Shown: positions 1 through 10,136 of the stretch, piece after piece
Numbering within the stretch: the first letter of the stretch is position 1
How the letters are laid out: each line of letters begins with the position of its first letter
Made by a program: the position numbers and the translations under genes
Assembly (NCBI GenBank): GCA_025667525.1
Contig: CM046878.1
Span: 394,014,974 to 394,078,973 of the forward strand
Length of the DNA stretch: 64,000 bases
From: Glebionis coronaria
Lineage: Eukaryota > Streptophyta > Magnoliopsida > Asterales > Asteraceae
Direction of reading: 5' to 3'
Notes under the pieces: model-generated
Told to the model about the DNA's origin: nothing
The model's database searches: none
Seen by the model: only the letters and a program-made list of their open reading frames with translations

Positions 1-179
1 ATATCGAAACGATCGATAATAAAATATAAAATTTTTGGCATCCGTCGGTATCGCGATCACTAGTAGTCCTCGTTGCTCGTCAAAATATTAAAATATAATA
101 TTAAATATCAGTTTCAACTTAAACCGTTAAGCATAATAGTATTTAACGTTTAAAATACTTCAAAATAATTGAAAAATAG

Positions 180-495
180 AATTAAATTATGACCTTATTT
201 TTATGGGTTTTACATCCTCAGCACCTTAAGGGAGCGACGTCCCAGCGCTCAACTCGCCTCATACACGAGTTGTTCACTAACCGGAAGGATGTGGGTATTC
301 TTTATAAAGAAGTCCTTACGTTCCCACGTGAAATTCAATCCACGATCTCCACTGGTTCTTTTACAAAACGCAACTTGTCGCCAAGTTGTATCTCACCAAA
401 AAGGAATAAATAAATCCTTATTCACAAGTCACCCGTCAAGCTCGACACATGAAAATTTTATGAATCACACGAAGCTCATTCGACAACAAGAATAG
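180..495 (-). pseudogene. Ty3 chromovirus integrase C-terminal remnant (probably T1)
   Basis: On the minus strand, short pieces in shifting frames match the end of chromovirus integrase. A piece reading NELRVIHKIF is followed by EIQLGDKLRFVKEPVEIVD and then, after a deletion and a stop, by a piece reading NFTWERKDFF. In intact relatives these three belong to the integrase C-terminal and chromodomain-like tail, with about 25 residues between the last two. There is no usable start or frame. The position downstream (minus strand) of the gag-protease at 2814-4560 suggests that this is the far end of the same T1 element, but the RT/RNase H/integrase core expected between them is not recognisable. 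Assignment rests on recalled family motifs. Confidence 0.6.
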
Positions 496-2813
496 ATGAC
501 AGGATTTTTGGATAAGTCAAGTTAAAAAGGAATGTTGCAATTTAAAAGATAGCCACTGGCCGGATAGCCATGGACACACATCAAAAAGAACTAACAAGAA
601 AAACATTTTCGTCATCGGAGGGTGCTCACACGCGGGTCCCTACTCAAAAGATAATACAAATACACCATCTCACTTTCGCCAATGCGCATTAAAGTCTCAA
701 TAAACATCGTCGTTGAAAGTCAAAAAGATATTACGTAATATGTGTTCTACATGATCGGACGTCATCGGATGATGCCGTCTCAATTTCTCACAACTTACGA
801 TCGTTTGACTAGATCACACACCATATAAGTACATAAAAGAAAAGGTCGAACACAAACATCAGGTATAGATCTCCACCGTTAATCATCGAGAAAACCTTGA
901 ACAAACCCTTGATAATAACCACTTGATCTCAAGAGTCTTTCCACTTGCGGAGTCGGCTTCAACATACTCCTCGAGGTTGTAACAAATTTATTAACTCCAT
1001 TCATTAAGAGATTCGGTGCTGAATCATTCCACAAGTACACGCATAAATCCTGGTGACACTTATCGTTTCTTCTTTTACATTGCTTCCCGAGATTCATTTT
1101 AAACTCAGAATAAAATAGTGATCTTCAATACGAAGAACAGAACGAGATAAAAATGAACTCAATAAACGCATAAACGAACAAGATATGGTAAAATGATTTA
1201 AGGTTGACGATCGACGAGGGATCTCGACTCACGTAACTGTAAAACATAATAATTCACAATACTAGAAAAAAATGAGAGCGAAGAAAGAATTAAATATTAA
1301 CATTAAAGTAACATTTGTCACAATTATCCGTCCCGGATTTGTATTACCTTAAAACTCAGTTGAGGTACTTTCTTTATAAAGATGATATATTAAAAATAGA
1401 AGTAAAATAGTTTCAAAATTTATTTTGGTCGTTTTAAGAAACTTTGAAAGAATGGCATGAATTTACTATTAAACTCGTATTGAAGGTTACAATTAGAAAA
1501 TATAATTTCTAAATTAAATCATTATTAGGAATATAAATTAAACCAGTAGTTTCATTACATTAAAAGTAAAGTATGATAAGTCAATTAGGTCAAAAGATAG
1601 AGCATAATTTCATTTTAAACATTAGTTTTAGTTATACAAAATATGATGTATAAATTTGACCTTTTTCTTGTGATAGTTATTTCGATAATTAAAAATCATT
1701 GGAAAATGTATAAAAGTTCCATAAAAAGTTTATAATACGTTGTAGAAGTACATAAAGGTGTTTATTATTTCAAAATAAACATGGGATATATTCGGGTTTC
1801 AAAATGTGACAAGATAACAAACAATACAAATGGAAATAATGGTCAACAATTAGTACGAAATCAACGGTACAAAAGGGGACGAAACAAATGTCGTATGAAT
1901 TCTTAAAGAGAATAATAAAATAAAGGCGTTGATGGTAAGACGATAAGAAATAATAGATTAAACAAGTTGTCAATTTTGCTAGTGCGGTCGATGGTTCACC
2001 AACATTAGCTCGTTAACTTAGCGGTGGTCAATACATGATCGGAAATAAGATCCATACAAAAATTTTAATCAAAGAAAATTCCTAATAATCACTCGTAATT
2101 AAAATAAATCAAATGAACGATGTTGGTGTTTAAAAATAGAAGTCGAAGCACGGTTCACAAGAGTGGATTTCGAGACAAACGAGAGTGACGGACGTCATCC
2201 CAGATATACGGAAATCACTCTAGTGATACTTCATTATTCACATGCGGAGACATTCCAAAGATCTACCCAGTCGTATAAAGAAGATTGGACGAGAAGGAAG
2301 GATAAAACATCGAGACTTTCAAGTCATTTGTCAACAGTCGATAATTAGACGAACGGTCAAAAGAAATCGGTTATAAGACAAAATGAAGTAACAAGTTGAA
2401 AAACAATTATCGAGTAAAAACGTACCCGTAAACGTGTAATTCAATCAAGAGAAAGTAAGAAAACGTATGCGGATGCATAGAAATTGCGCTACTTGCATAA
2501 AATATAAAGGTTTTCAAAACAGCTTTTCACTTTATTTCATTTTATTTATCTTTATCATAAATACAAGTAAAGAGTTGTTTATTATCAAGATTTCTAAGTT
2601 GACTACTATTCAGCCTAGCATGGCTCCTTCTGAATTAGACATAGGTGATCAGGCCATGTATAATTTAGGAATAGCATTGCAATGCTCAGATTCGTCGAAA
2701 AGTATTATGTTTCTTATGTTTATATAATAACCATGCCATTTGTAAAATGGAATTTAAAAATAGTTTATAAATTTATAGGATACAAGTAATTTGCAAGATT
2801 TTTAAGCAACAAC
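496..2813. other. AT-rich stretch with no recognisable gene
   Basis: Six-frame reading gives only short frames of under 90 codons with no motif I recognise. If the integrase debris on the left and the gag-protease on the right belong to one minus-strand element, this is where its RT, RNase H and integrase core should lie. At 2.3 kb it is too short for an intact set and I could not align any RT motif to it. It may instead be a deletion junction filled by unrelated DNA. Confidence 0.5.
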
Positions 2814-3367
2814 TTAAATGTTATAAAAATTGGATAGCCAATCCATGCCCAAAATCATGTCGAAATCACTCATGTCCAGCGGAAGTGCGTCAACAGGACG
2901 AACCTTGTCGTCAAACTCTAAGGGAAGGCTCTTGTACACATGGGTTATGCGTACAGAGTCGATCAATGGCGTGGAAATACTGAGTATATTCTCTAATGGC
3001 ATGGGGAGTATCCTAATTTTCTGGGCATAAGTAGTGGAAATAACCGAGTGAGTAGCACCCGTATCAAACAGTACACATGCAGCTTAACCATACATGTACA
3101 AGATTCCAGTAATGGTACCTGTAGACTTGTTGGCCTGATCGGGAGATGTCATGTAAACGCGTCCACTAGTAGGGGGCGGCTTTGTATCAGCATGTCCCGA
3201 TGTACCCTCAATTTCGCCCTTGCGGCAATCCTTCATGCGATGGCCTGGAAGGCCACACTTGAAGCACGCGTAGCTGTCGCGGCGACATGGTCCAGGGTGT
3301 CTACGATGGCAAGTAGAGCAAAGAGGATGAGTGAATCCTCCAGCAGGTGTCCTGACTGGCTGAGAGC

Positions 3368-3439
3368 CTGATAACAACAAAATACGTGAGATATGGTAAA
3401 GCGTACAAGGACAAGACAGATAAATCATGAGATGAATAC
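3368..3439 (-). other. Intron-like insert 2 in T1 gag (72 nt, GT-AG)
   Basis: On the minus strand this segment starts GTATTCATC and ends TTGTTATCAG, with a T-rich 3' half. Removing it joins PNRSAIT to SQPVRTPAGG through a shared glycine codon and keeps the frame used on both sides. It is 72 nt long and contains no stop in the flanking frame, so it could also be translated as 24 extra residues. A third candidate (3518-3577, also GT-AG) does not keep frame. Confidence 0.45.
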
Positions 3440-3727
3440 CAGTGATAGCTGAACGGTTAGGCTGCGAACCCCTGTGGTTCTGGTCCCTTCCGTTACCATG
3501 GTTCCTCGTACGAGATGCTAAAGTGTAAGGAGTAAGCATATAACATGTAATCATAAGAAGTGAATAAGTATAAGGACTTGCTGCTGTTGGAGTGTCCAGC
3601 GTTGCCACGGTAATTATCATTACCGCTTCACCTGTCCGTAGCAGAACGGCTGTGAGTCTGATCGTTTCCTTTGGGCTGAATAGGCTGGTGCGGAGTAGCC
3701 GGCTGAGACCGGTCCCCAGTCTTCTGC

Positions 3728-3812
3728 CTTGAATATATATAGTTTAAAGAGATGAAATATTGAAATATACTGAAGGAATACAGATTGATTACCGCTGAAT
3801 ACAAATGTTTAC
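3728..3812 (-). other. Intron-like insert 1 in T1 gag (85 nt, GT-AG)
   Basis: On the minus strand this segment starts GTAAACATTTG and ends ATATTCAAG and is strongly T/A rich, unlike the coding sequence around it. Read through, it stops gag at its second base (TAA formed across the donor site). Removing it joins PDKR to QKTGD through a split arginine codon (AG plus G), keeps frame and restores a motif that is continuous in related gag proteins. The size is typical of a short plant intron. Confidence 0.55.
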
Positions 3813-4775
3813 CTCTTATCAGGTCTTTCTGCTTCCCCGAACTCATCTCTTTCCTGCAGCATCTCCAGCTTTCGTGCTGCATCGGCCACTTGTGCTACCG
3901 TAGTGAACGTAGCACACACCAAGTTGTTTGCGACCGATGTACGAAGAGCCCACCTGAAATGATGTGCTTGCTCTTCAGGAATACCTGCTGCAGCACCGAG
4001 GAAACCAGCCAAGCGAAGAAAGCGTTGCATGAACTCATTACTATTCTCTCCAGCTCGCCGTCAGATTCCATGGTACTCTCTCTTTAGCTTGTCCTGTTCA
4101 GCCTTGGGAAAGAACTGACCCATGACCAAATCTCTGAACTGAGCCCATGTCAGACCAGCCACCCAATTGTCACCTCCCTCTGACTGCTTCAGCGCCATCC
4201 ACCATGATAGTACGTCACCCTCGAATCGGTAGCAAGCCAATCTCGACTTGAAGACTGGATCACAGCCCATAGCATCGAAGATTTTCTCAATATGTGCCAA
4301 CCAGTTTTCAGCATCACTGGGCTATCAGTTCTCTCAAAAGCTCGAGGACGGAGCTTATTGAATCTCTCCAACCATGTTACAAAAGTTGCTGGAGGAGGAG
4401 GAGGAGGTACTGGGGCTTGCTGCTGGTTATTGGTAGCCTGAACTTCAGCCCTGATTTTGTTTCATAACTGAGGAAGCAAAGCCTGCATTGCAGCCTGGAT
4501 TGTTGCATTCAGTTGTTCCTGCTCGCGTGTGAGAACCAGCCTGGATTGTTGCATTCAGTTGTTTATGCGTGAAAACAGTGCATGTATGCATGATGCAGTT
4601 TGTAAAACTTTCATGTGCGAAGGTAAACGCCTACGGTCAGTTTACCAAAACAAAATGACAGGGCGCGGGGACTCCTATGGGTCGGTCCCAAAGTTAAAAG
4701 TTTCGATAAAAGCACACGCGACTAATATGGTCAGTCCTGTACCAACCATTACTAGTCAAAAATCCTGTAACAAAT

Positions 4776-4930
<155 letters not shown>

Positions 4931-5029
4931 GAAATATGCATGCACGAAACAAACTGTCAGTTCTAGGAAGACCATGGGGATTACCCACTAATCACAGGTC
5001 ATGTTTTGGGAGCCTACAGGTCGAAACCT

Positions 5030-5042
5030 GGCTCTGATACCA
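5030..5042 (-). other. T1 primer binding site, tRNA-iMet type
   Basis: The minus strand reads TGGTATCAGAGCC, the usual complement of the 3' end of plant initiator tRNA-Met used by Ty3 chromoviruses. It sits five bases inside the LTR end at 5047, with only ATTA between. It fixes the element as minus strand and LTR A as the 5' LTR. Confidence 0.9.
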
Positions 5043-6329
5043 TAATTGTAACACCCCATTTTGGTAAATGGAATGTCATGCGTGATTATGGCGTGTCATC
5101 AAAGCATGCAAGGATAATGTATTAAACATCACATGACCATAAAGATGAAAATACCGGAATCAAACATCGGTACCCCAAAGTAGAACTCATCATACACAAA
5201 CATATGTAGTGTAATGAAAGGACTAAACAATGTCCATGGAAATGAGTATCAAGTATAAGGAAAATGCATAAAGTAAAGAAAGGCTGGAAAGCTTCCAATC
5301 CATATGCACGTACGCTTAAAGTCTACGAGCGTCCTTGAGTACCTGCCGTTTTAGGAACATGAAAGGAAAATGGCTGAGCATAACGCTCAGTGCGCGGATA
5401 TATAGATAAAGCATAAATAATATAGAATATAAGCAGGAAGCAGCGGAAAAGTCGAAGTACTGAATAATCTGACATGTTTTAGTAAAACTGGTTTTATAGT
5501 TTGAAAAGCCTTATGTTTATCTTGTAAAAACTGCTAAACTGATTAACCATTTAGCCAATATAGGTCATGAAAAGGTCAACGTGCATGAATACTTAGAGGG
5601 GTGACCTCATCATGCTATTAGAGGGGCTGCCTCTAAATACTATAAGTCTGGGTAGGGGGGATCAACTCCTTGTGAAGGATGTAAGGCACACACCACATTC
5701 ACACTAAATAATCTGCTGAAACATGTAACTAGGATGCACCCATACGCCCCACATGATAATATAATAATATGGCCAAAAGCTGAAAGGGATGCCACGAGCA
5801 ATCACTCCGTCGCGGTGGAGTCATAACATTGGTGCCTCCAATGTTATGGTTATGGTACCTCCATAACTAGGTGAAACTGGTCATGCATGTATATGGCTTT
5901 AGGTATTCTAATTTAAACATAAGCAATTCAAAAACATATAAAACATATACTGGGGAAAACAGTTGGCTGCATACGGGGAACCCTAATAAGAAAAGAATGT
6001 CCATACTGAAAGGACGGAGAATCCGTACCTTAAGTCCAGTGAACGAAGAAGATGAACGGAAGAGAGTCCTACTTCGGTATCACTAAAGCTACATAAATAC
6101 ATCCGTGTATAAGTATCTGATTTCTGAGTACGTAACTGGTTTTACGTCATGTCTTAGCTGTTTTATATGTTCATGTCATGTTTTACTGATTTAGGCTTTA
6201 TATAGTGTTTATCATATATTCAGTCTGTTTTGGTTAAGTATTTCATGTATTCTTGTCTATTCTGATTAAGTATTACGGTATTTCATGTATTATTATACTT
6301 GCTGTGTAATAATAAGTAACTTTCTAAAA

Positions 6330-6540
6330 ATAGCAGGTTTCCTAAAACAGAAAGTTTCCAAAAATAGAAAGTTAACAAAAATAGATAGTTTTCTAAAAAT
6401 AGAAGTTTCCAAAAATAGAAAGTTTCCAAAATTAGATTTACTGCTTAAAATAGATAAGTTCCTAAAACCAGAAAATTTCCATAAATAGATCAGCTGCCTT
6501 AATTAAATGAGTTTCTAAAAATAGAAAGTTTCCATAAATA
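6330..6540 (-). repeat. Degenerate 17-bp tandem repeat in T1 LTR A
   Basis: Variants of AAGTTTCCAAAAATAGA follow one another about ten times. The same block in LTR B (20750-20990) has cleaner copies. It is part of the LTR and has no coding potential. Confidence 0.8.
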
Positions 6541-7038
6541 AAAATAAGCTGGATTATTAAGCTAATAATATAAGCTAAAGTGTTTTATGATTAATATTCT
6601 AAGTCATGAGATTATAAAGTATAGTTTATTAATTATTTCATGTGAATTAAATAAACTATAGGTTAAGGTATTTAATTAAATATGACATGATTTAATTAAA
6701 TATAGGTAGAATACTTAGGATAAACAAGTACTATTAATTATTAATAATATAACCTAAGTCATGATAATTAATTAATTATAGTCATAGTTTTAAATAATTA
6801 ATTAATCATAAAGTCTAATTAACTGATAAAATACTTAGGTTATAATTCATGCATAACTATTAAGATAAATAACCTAAGTCATGAAATTAAATTAAATATA
6901 TTCATGCTTTAAGTAATTTAATCTAATCTTGTAAAAATAAGTAACATGTAATTATTTTAATCTTGTAACAAAATGATCATGACTTGAACCGTGTTTAAAC
7001 CAACATGCGTGAACCGGACCCGTAATCATAACCATACA

Positions 7039-7125
7039 CCGACCTAGGTCGGGGTTTCCTTCCCTTGTTGCTGTCGTGACCCGAGGCCACCAAAACCACC
7101 ACCAAACCGAGACTAAGTGTCTCGG
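7039..7125. other. Palindrome and hairpin in T1 LTR A
   Basis: CCGACCTAGGTCGG at 7039-7052 is a perfect 14-bp palindrome. CCGAGAC-TAAGT-GTCTCGG at 7107-7125 is a 7-bp stem with a 5-nt loop. In LTR B the first grows to a perfect 20-bp palindrome (21482-21501) and the second is unchanged (21553-21571). The surrounding 200 bp is GC-rich in an otherwise AT-rich LTR. Confidence 0.8.
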
Positions 7126-7330
7126 TGGTGTGAGTAAACCCAAACCGAGACCCCCTTGGGGTTCGGTTGGGTGGTGGCTAAACACAAACACCCTTAAAAC
7201 ACCATATAAATCAAACCCCATGATTAGAACATGTTTATAACACTTGTTTTTAATTAGTTTAGTTAACAACATCATGATTTCATGTGATTATATAATCCAA
7301 AACATAAAATAAAATAAAAGAAAAAAGGTT

Positions 7331-7335
7331 GAAGG
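7331..7335. other. Target site duplication of T2, left copy
   Basis: GAAGG lies directly before the T2 LTR start TGTGACAACC. The right copy is at 18252-18256, directly after the T2 end GGGGTGTGACA. LTR B shows the region without the insertion, with related flanks. Confidence 0.93.
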
Positions 7336-8687
7336 TGTGACAACCACGGTTTTGAGGTTCGTCACTTAGTTTTATTTTGTGCTAGTTACGTGTCTTTACG
7401 TGTTTATGTGCTAATTGGTGTGTATAGATTGTGGTTTGGATATCGTTTCCGGTACGGGGTACCTTGTGAGTGAAACGATGTGTGATGATTTCATGTTCAT
7501 GAGTTCACAGGGTAGTGACTATGAAATGAGATGGTGTTATTTAGTGGTTTACGTATACGTACATGTATTATAGAAAATAGTATTTTTACGATTTACGGTT
7601 TAGCATTTTGAGGTCTCGGATGAGGTATTTAGTCACGGGAATAATTTACGGGATGGTTTTAAGTCATTTAGGACTTAGTTAATTAGTTTATTTCATATTT
7701 CAAAAGTTTTTATAAAACTGTATATTTTACGTCTTTTACGGTATACGCGTAAATTTGACTAGTTTTACGGTTTTGAGGTTTTGGAGGCTTTAGGAGCTGA
7801 AATAAATTAAGGGAATTTAAGGTAATAATAATTAATAGTTAATTCATAGTAATATAATTAAAAAATTCGTCCATAGGGTGTTGGACTTGGTTTTGGGCCA
7901 AATTTTACTTAAGGAAGGGAAGGGGAGCCCAGTTTGAGTACAATTAGGCTTCCTGGTTAGTTTTAATTACCCATAATACTCCCTTTAGCCCCCAAAACGA
8001 TTTTTATTTCTCCCAAACCTAATATGAGTCGTGATTAACAATGGTGGATAAAGAAAACCCAATCATTTAATTATTGTTTAAGGTATGCACTAAAACTATG
8101 CTTAATTAACGTTTAATTTACGTATGTAGCCTAATATGATGGATTAGGGTTTGACATTCATAATTTTTAATTAGGTTTTGTTAATGATCTGTATTTAATG
8201 ATGTAATTAATGGTTTTTTATCATTGGAAATTGTTTTTAGGTTTTAATTAGCATTTATGTATAATTAATTAGGTTAATTTAATTGAATTCGTTTTTAAAA
8301 TCTGGGCAGACTTTTAGGTCAATTATTTTGATCATATATAGAGTTTTACAAACTCTTATTTTGCGATCCAAGTATCCCTGGAAAGGTAATTGAGTTGGCT
8401 TTCAAATTCAAGAAACGATAACTAAATTGGAGGTCGGGAAGTGGGTCAAAATCAGGATACAACAGTCGGAGGTCAAAACAGTTTTGAAATCAGTCGGGTT
8501 TAATTTAATATTTTAAGGTGATTGGGGTACTTAGAAGTACACTTGAGCCCTCTAATGAGCATGGAAGTTGGTTTATATATTAAATAAGAGGCCTAGAGGA
8601 GGGCTAAGCAAATGGGTTAGGGTAAGACCCCCTAATCATAACAAAGTTTTTGTATGTTCAAAATCAGTAAAATCCGGATAGACAAAA

Positions 8688-8895
<208 letters not shown>

Positions 8896-9444
8896 GGGCC
8901 TTAACAGTAGCTTTTAGATTGGGGCAAAAGGGAGGAGTTAGCTAACATATAAAAGGGCATAGGGTTTCCTTTACAGAGATCATAGGTATGGTAGGTGGGC
9001 GATTGGCTTATAGTTTGGAGACCTAAAAATCGGGACTGTTTTGGGTAAAATGTTAACGAGACGGGTTATGAAGTAAACTAAGTTAAGGGCTTTATAGAGG
9101 GGTGTAATGAGATGATTAGAGCATATAAATGAGGTACATATATGGGAGAAGGTTGGATGTCCATCATGGGTTGATAAGCCATTTTAGTGTTTGGTTCATG
9201 TTTTAATTGTGTGCTTTTGTTTGTTAGCTTTTTGCTAGTGCGCGGATTTTTGGAGAAGCTCAATCAGGTGAGTTTCATAGTCCCATGTCTACTAATGATT
9301 TGACTTCCAGATGGGATGGAAGAGACACTGTCTTGTTTTATAAATTATGCTGCGAATGTTTTGTGTTTGGTGATGGACTTGTGCATACTTATGTGATTAA
9401 CTGTTAGTTGATTCATGATTGTTTTATGTTTTGACTTAGTACCC

Positions 9445-9600
9445 GGGGGATGTTGACAAGGCGGGGCCTTGGGGAGGTACATAGATGTGTGAGCATCTAT
9501 GGGACCAGTGGATAATGACAAGGCGGGGCCTTGGGATTGGTACATAGGTGTATGGGCGCCTATGGTACCATGGTGTTTGGTAAGGCTGGGAGCCTTGGAT
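9445..9600 (+). repeat. Imperfect repeats with hairpins in T2 5' LTR
   Basis: The block GACAAGGCGGGGCCTTGG occurs twice about 65 bp apart, and a third weaker version (TAAGGCTGGGAGCCTTGG) follows. Between them are two inverted repeats, CATAGATG...CATCTATG and CATAGGTG...CACCTATG-like. The pattern recurs in the 3' LTR at about 17580-17735. Confidence 0.75.
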
Positions 9601-10123
9601 TTGGATTTGGTTTGTTAAATCTTGAATATTAGTTGTTAATACATGTTTGTATCACATTGTCCATATGTTCTTAAATTTGGTTATTATTCATAGCTTATGG
9701 TTTGATTTTGGCGTTGTAGTCTAAACCTATGACTCTCACCAACTTTATGTTGACGTGTTTTAGTGTCTCTTTCAGGTGATATTGTGGTTAAGCGTGAGAA
9801 CATAAGTGGCTAGGATTTGGAGTTGCGTAGGAATGCATTTAGAAGGAGATCCCCGTTCCTTCTTAGTTTCTTTTGTTTGTTTAATAAGTGATACTGTTGA
9901 CACCTATATGTTTGCTTTGTTTATGTTAATTGCTTGTCTCGGGTAAGTGGTAGGACTGTTACCTACTTACCTAGACTCCTACATTGTTAAGATATTGTCA
10001 TGACATTTGTGTCACCATTTTATGACATTTCTTATTTCATTTAGTTATCTCTATAGACACGCCATGTTGTGATGATTTCCATACGTTGCGCTCCATATTC
10101 CGCCATGTTGGGGTGTGACAGAA

Positions 10124-10136
10124 TGGTATCAGAGAC
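10124..10136 (+). other. T2 primer binding site, tRNA-Met type
   Basis: TGGTATCAGAGAC lies three bases after the 5' LTR end. It matches the tRNA-iMet type site except for its last bases. Confidence 0.85.

Larger units (their letters stand above)
2814..4560 (-). pseudogene. T1 gag-protease (Tekay-like Ty3), decayed
   Basis: Read from right to left, the minus strand carries a Ty3 gag (capsid) and the start of an aspartic protease. Recognisable parts are the gag core at 4061-4300 (FEGDVLSWWMAL and TWAQFRDLVMGQFFP), the gag C-terminal part at 3809-4030 (RFLRLAGFLGAAAG), a CCHC zinc knuckle CFKCGLPGHRMKDC near 3205-3250, and the protease active site DTG at 3057-3065 in context VLFDTGATHS. The protease runs to FDMILGMDWL and stops at 2814, where RT should follow. 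The frame is broken by frameshifts near 4300 and 4030, a TGA before 3628 and a TAA just upstream of the protease. The start codon seen in the sister stub at 18887-19022 is replaced here by a 26-bp local duplication (4492-4517 and 4537-4562). Three GT-AG intron-like inserts interrupt it; two are listed separately. Confidence 0.85.
5047..7335 (-). mobile_element. T1 LTR A, first part (split by T2)
   Basis: In plus-strand terms the LTR starts TGTAACACCCC at 5047. It matches LTR B (19462-22410) base for base with scattered differences (about 7 percent in the first 175 bp by eye) and is cut at 7335 by the insertion of T2. The 5-bp target GAAGG lies at 7331-7335. It contains a 17-bp repeat block near 6330-6540, several AATTAATT-rich blocks and two strong inverted repeats near 7039-7125. 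The matching second part is 18257-18886, giving an LTR of 2919 bp without the insert. Confidence 0.92.

Noticed and set aside
879..1097. A 72-codon minus-strand frame as a small gene
   Set aside because: No motif, no supporting context, and it lies in AT-rich debris between pieces of T1.
5030..5042. tRNA gene at the TGGTATCAGAGCC sites
   Set aside because: Only 12-15 bases match a tRNA 3' end. They are primer binding sites next to LTR ends, not tRNA genes.
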